Assembly: GCA_039189655.1 (NCBI GenBank)
Contig: JBCCYN010000058.1
Location: forward strand, 1-24,670
DNA: 24,670 bases
From: Acuticoccus sp039189655
GTDB taxonomy: Bacteria; Pseudomonadota; Alphaproteobacteria; Rhizobiales; Amorphaceae
Direction of reading: 5' to 3'
Shown here: one piece after another, positions 22,555 to 24,670 of the stretch
Layout: each line of letters begins with the position of its first letter
How positions within the stretch are numbered: position 1 is the first letter of the stretch
Notes under the pieces: model-generated
The model's input: the letters and a program-made list of their open reading frames with translations, nothing else
What the model was told of the DNA's origin: nothing
The model's database searches: none
Translations under genes and position numbers: made by a program

Positions 22555-23138
22555 TTTCGGTGGGTCTCACCGGCTCCATCGGCATGGGAAAGTCCGCGAC
22601 GGCGGGGTTTTTCGCGGCCCATGGCGATGCGGTGATTGACGCTGATGGCATCGTCCACGCCCTCTACGAGGGTCGCGCTGTCGCCCCGGTGGAGGCCGCC
22701 TTTCCGGGCGTTGCGAGCGGCGGTGTCATCGACCGGGCCAAACTTTCCGCCGCCGTGCTGGGGGATGCGGACGCGCTAAAGCGCCTTGAAGCCATCGTCC
22801 ATCCGATGGTGCGGGAGGAGGAGGCCGCGGCGCTCAAATCCGCAAAGGAGCGCGGGTGCCGCATCGCGGTGGTCGAAATCCCGCTCCTCTTCGAGACGGG
22901 CAGCGAAGCGAGCCTCGATGCCGTGGTGGTTGCCAGCGCCCCGCCCAACATCCAGCGCGAGCGGGTTCTCTCCCGTCCGGGGATGGATGAAGAAAAGCTC
23001 GCAAAGATTTTGTCCCGGCAAATGCCCGATGACGAAAAACGCCGGCGGGCCCATTTCATCATCGACACCGGCGCCGGGTTTGATAGGGCCCGGTCGCAGG
23101 TGGCCGCCGTCCGCCGCGCCCTCCTCACCCTCGGCTGA
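22551..23138 (+). CDS. coaE: Dephospho-CoA kinase
   Basis: A 195-residue P-loop kinase catalysing the last step of coenzyme A synthesis, phosphorylation of dephospho-CoA on the ribose 3'-hydroxyl. The start MISVGLTGSIGMGKSATAGF has the P-loop at residues 8-15; further family segments are VIDADGIVHALYE, the IVHPMVRE helix, VEIPLLFETG (lid region) and RMPDDEKRRRAHF-like RQMPDDEKRRRAHFIIDT. It starts with GTG overlapping the aroE stop as GTGA, so expression is coupled. After its stop comes a perfect 11-bp hairpin (23140-23179) before dnaQ. Length is normal. Confidence 0.95.
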   Translation: MISVGLTGSIGMGKSATAGFFAAHGDAVIDADGIVHALYEGRAVAPVEAAFPGVASGGVIDRAKLSAAVLGDADALKRLEAIVHPMVREEEAAALKSAKERGCRIAVVEIPLLFETGSEASLDAVVVASAPPNIQRERVLSRPGMDEEKLAKILSRQMPDDEKRRRAHFIIDTGAGFDRARSQVAAVRRALLTLG

Positions 23139-23139
23139 T

Positions 23140-23179
23140 TCTTTGTCCTCCCCCTGCGCACGGAAGGTGAGGACAAAGA
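23140..23179 (+). terminator. Hairpin between coaE and dnaQ
   Basis: TCTTTGTCCTC (23140-23150) pairs perfectly with GAGGACAAAGA (23169-23179) around an 18-nt loop, starting 2 nt after the coaE stop. The tail CTTTCCTGG is not a proper T-run, so it may be a weak or Rho-assisted terminator, an attenuator or a processing site between the two genes. Confidence 0.45.
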
Positions 23180-23236
23180 CTTTCCTGGCTGAAATCTGCT
23201 GGAGAGTGTGCGAATCTCACCCCGTGGAGGCAACCG

Positions 23237-23944
23237 ATGCGTGAAATCGTCCTCGATACGGAGACCACCGGCCTTGAGGCCCGTGGCGGAGACCGCGTCG
23301 TCGAAATCGGCGCAGTGGAAGTATTAAACGCTATTCCCACCGGAAATGTATTCCATGAATACATTAACCCTGAGCGGGATATGCCTGACTCGGCCTTTCG
23401 AATTCACGGAATCTCGTCTGAATTTTTGGCTGACAAACCCGTATTTTCAAGTATTGCTGAAAAGTTCGTCAAGTTTTTGGGCAGGGACAAGCTGGTCGCC
23501 CATAACGCATCCTTCGATGTGGGCTTTTTGAATGCCGAGCTGGAGCGCTGCGATCTGCCGCTCATCGAGGCCCATCAGGTGGTGGACACCCTCGTCATTG
23601 CCCGGCGCAAGCACGCTGGAGGCTCCAACTCGCTGGATGCGTTGTGCGCCCGCTACGGGGTCGATACGTCCCGGCGCACCAAGCACGGCGCGCTCCTCGA
23701 TGCGGAGCTTCTGGCTGAGGTTTATCTGGAACTGACCGGGGGTCGGCAGGCCGTTTTCACCCTCGGCGCTGACGCCGCCCAGGCTGCCGCCAGCAGCGAG
23801 GGCGCATCCCGTCGCCAGCGCCCCAACCCCCTGCCGCCGCGCATCACCGCCGAAGAGGTGGCGGCCCACACCGCCTTCATGGAGACCTTCGACAACCCTT
23901 TGTGGGCCCAGGACGAAGCCAATAATCCTATAAAAAACAATTAG
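23237..23944 (+). CDS. dnaQ: DNA polymerase III epsilon subunit (3'-5' exonuclease)
   Basis: A 235-residue proofreading subunit of the replicative polymerase. DEDDh exonuclease motifs are complete: Exo I LDTETTG (Asp7, Glu9), Exo II AHNASFDVGFLN, and Exo III TKHGALLDAELLA. A variable Ala/Gln-rich linker and a C-terminal segment (RITAEEVAAHTAFMETFDNPLW) for polymerase contact follow. ATG at 23237 has GGAGG about 6 nt upstream. Codons between about 23318 and 23475 are much AT-richer than the rest, and a perfect 21-nt palindrome lies there (23345-23365). The stop is directly followed by the stop of the convergent YyaL-type gene, with no base between. The gene secB, often next in relatives, is not here. 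Confidence 0.95.
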   Translation: MREIVLDTETTGLEARGGDRVVEIGAVEVLNAIPTGNVFHEYINPERDMPDSAFRIHGISSEFLADKPVFSSIAEKFVKFLGRDKLVAHNASFDVGFLNAELERCDLPLIEAHQVVDTLVIARRKHAGGSNSLDALCARYGVDTSRRTKHGALLDAELLAEVYLELTGGRQAVFTLGADAAQAAASSEGASRRQRPNPLPPRITAEEVAAHTAFMETFDNPLWAQDEANNPIKNN

Positions 23945-24670
23945 CTAGAGAGGCTTCCAAAGCTCGGCGACAATGTCGTCCGGGTTGTCGATGGGCAGCG
24001 AGCATGTGCCGCCCCGGCAAACCACGGCGGTGCCGTCTGGAAGCGAAACGGTTTCCGCTGGCGAATTTTTCGGCGGCACATCCACCGCAATGGCGGCCGG
24101 ATGCCCGGACCTGCGCACGGCGTCAAGAAGTTCTGGCGCCCCCTTCGCGGTAACCGTTGCGAAATTTTGAAGCTGGTCGAAGCCCAGAAATAGACTGGTG
24201 CAGGAAAAGACGTTCCCCGCTGCCGCGCGGGCGTGGGCGCGCAAAATTTGTCGCGCCTCAGCCTCATACCGGTCGTCGCCGGTGAGCGCCCAAAGGGTGG
24301 CAAGGTTTTTGACCATCAGCCCGTTGGCATTGGGCACCGCCTCATCGCTAGGCGTATCGGGCCGCACGATGAGCGCCGGGGCATCGTCCGCCGTCCAATA
24401 TAGGCCGCCGCTGGGGGCGCGGTGGTGCCTGGCCAGGGTCTCGCACCACAGGGCAGCATCGCCGAGGAGTGCTTGCCGATCACCGACGCCGGCGGCCACC
24501 AAACCGAGGGCTCCATGGATCATCGCAGCGTAATCAAGGGCAAAACCCTGATCGCCGGCCACATCGCCGCGGGCAGCGTGAATGAGCCGTCCGTCCCGCC
24601 CGAATTTTTCCTTGGCCGCGGCAAATGTTTCGGCGGCAAGGTCGAGCCACTCGGTCCTGCCGAGGGCGGC
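23945..24670 (-). CDS. YyaL/DUF255 thioredoxin-domain protein, C-terminal part (partial)
   Basis: The last 241 residues of a large protein cut by the right window edge (reading frame begins exactly at 24670). Visible: DGRLIHAARGDVAGDQGFALDYAAMIHGAL, characteristic of the helical six-hairpin-like half of YyaL/SPATA20 proteins, then GGLYWTADDAPALIVRPD, EAVPNANGLMVKNL, and the conserved tail AVVCRGGTCSLPIDNPDD with two cysteines. The N-terminal thioredoxin-like DUF255 domain should lie beyond the window. The molecular function of the family is not settled. It is convergent with dnaQ; the two stop codons abut. Confidence 0.85.
   Translation of the reverse strand, partial: AALGRTEWLDLAAETFAAAKEKFGRDGRLIHAARGDVAGDQGFALDYAAMIHGALGLVAAGVGDRQALLGDAALWCETLARHHRAPSGGLYWTADDAPALIVRPDTPSDEAVPNANGLMVKNLATLWALTGDDRYEAEARQILRAHARAAAGNVFSCTSLFLGFDQLQNFATVTAKGAPELLDAVRRSGHPAAIAVDVPPKNSPAETVSLPDGTAVVCRGGTCSLPIDNPDDIVAELWKPL

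Noticed and set aside
1..24670. CRISPR arrays, insertion sequences or prophage genes
   Set aside because: No regularly spaced short repeats, transposase or phage structural genes were seen; the only repeats are the three structured intergenic copies.

Overview
The window is GC-rich bacterial chromosome and reads as an alphaproteobacterium, most likely Hyphomicrobiales (Rhizobiales). The main reasons are the order chvG-hprK-PTS IIA-HPr, a GapR (DUF2312) gene beside the DUF1036-pyk pair, and the block rho-hemJ-hemE // ppsR-aroE-coaE-dnaQ, which in Caulobacter, Rickettsia and rhizobia flanks the chromosomal replication origin. Most genes are vertical housekeeping genes; the accessory material lies between them.

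Layout. 1-5255 (+) is one tightly packed run: the end of the ChvG sensor kinase, a short HPr kinase, a mannose-type EIIA, HPr, a GAF/PAS/GGDEF/EAL protein with a degenerate GGDEF but intact EAL, and an acyl-CoA ligase. Joins are overlapping or very short, so envelope sensing, the incomplete regulatory PTS, c-di-GMP turnover and acid activation may be co-expressed. 5274-5552 (-) is gapR, followed by a long AT-rich regulatory gap. 6280-8156 (+) is DUF1036 coupled to pyruvate kinase. 8578-10836 (+) holds a secreted protein of unknown function and a peptidoglycan-binding/HExxH metalloprotease. 11068-13491 (+) is gyrB. 13855-15399 (+) is a DUF427-adenylate cyclase fusion. 15768-17318 (+) is a large glycine-linker protein that looks like a type I secretion substrate with a lysozyme-like head. 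17575-20493 (-) is hemE, hemJ and rho. 20903-23944 (+) is ppsR, aroE, coaE and dnaQ with stop/start overlaps. 23945-24670 (-) is the C-terminal part of a YyaL/DUF255 protein.

Two things stand out. First, three intergenic copies (about 8231-8440, 13577-13783 on the minus strand, 17384-17540) of one structured repeat: an invariant 16-nt box, 11 nt, a 27-29 bp imperfect stem capped by a nearly invariant 15-nt loop, 12-13 nt, then an invariant 10-nt box. The third copy has a different stem sequence with compensating changes, including three G-C to C-G pair swaps next to the loop, so folding appears to be what is conserved. Second, the 409-bp gap between hemE and ppsR sits exactly where alphaproteobacterial origins lie and carries several weak DnaA-box-like sequences, including four TCCAC cores in a divergent 50-bp cluster. 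It is a candidate oriC.

No tRNA, rRNA, CRISPR array, transposase or prophage gene was seen.
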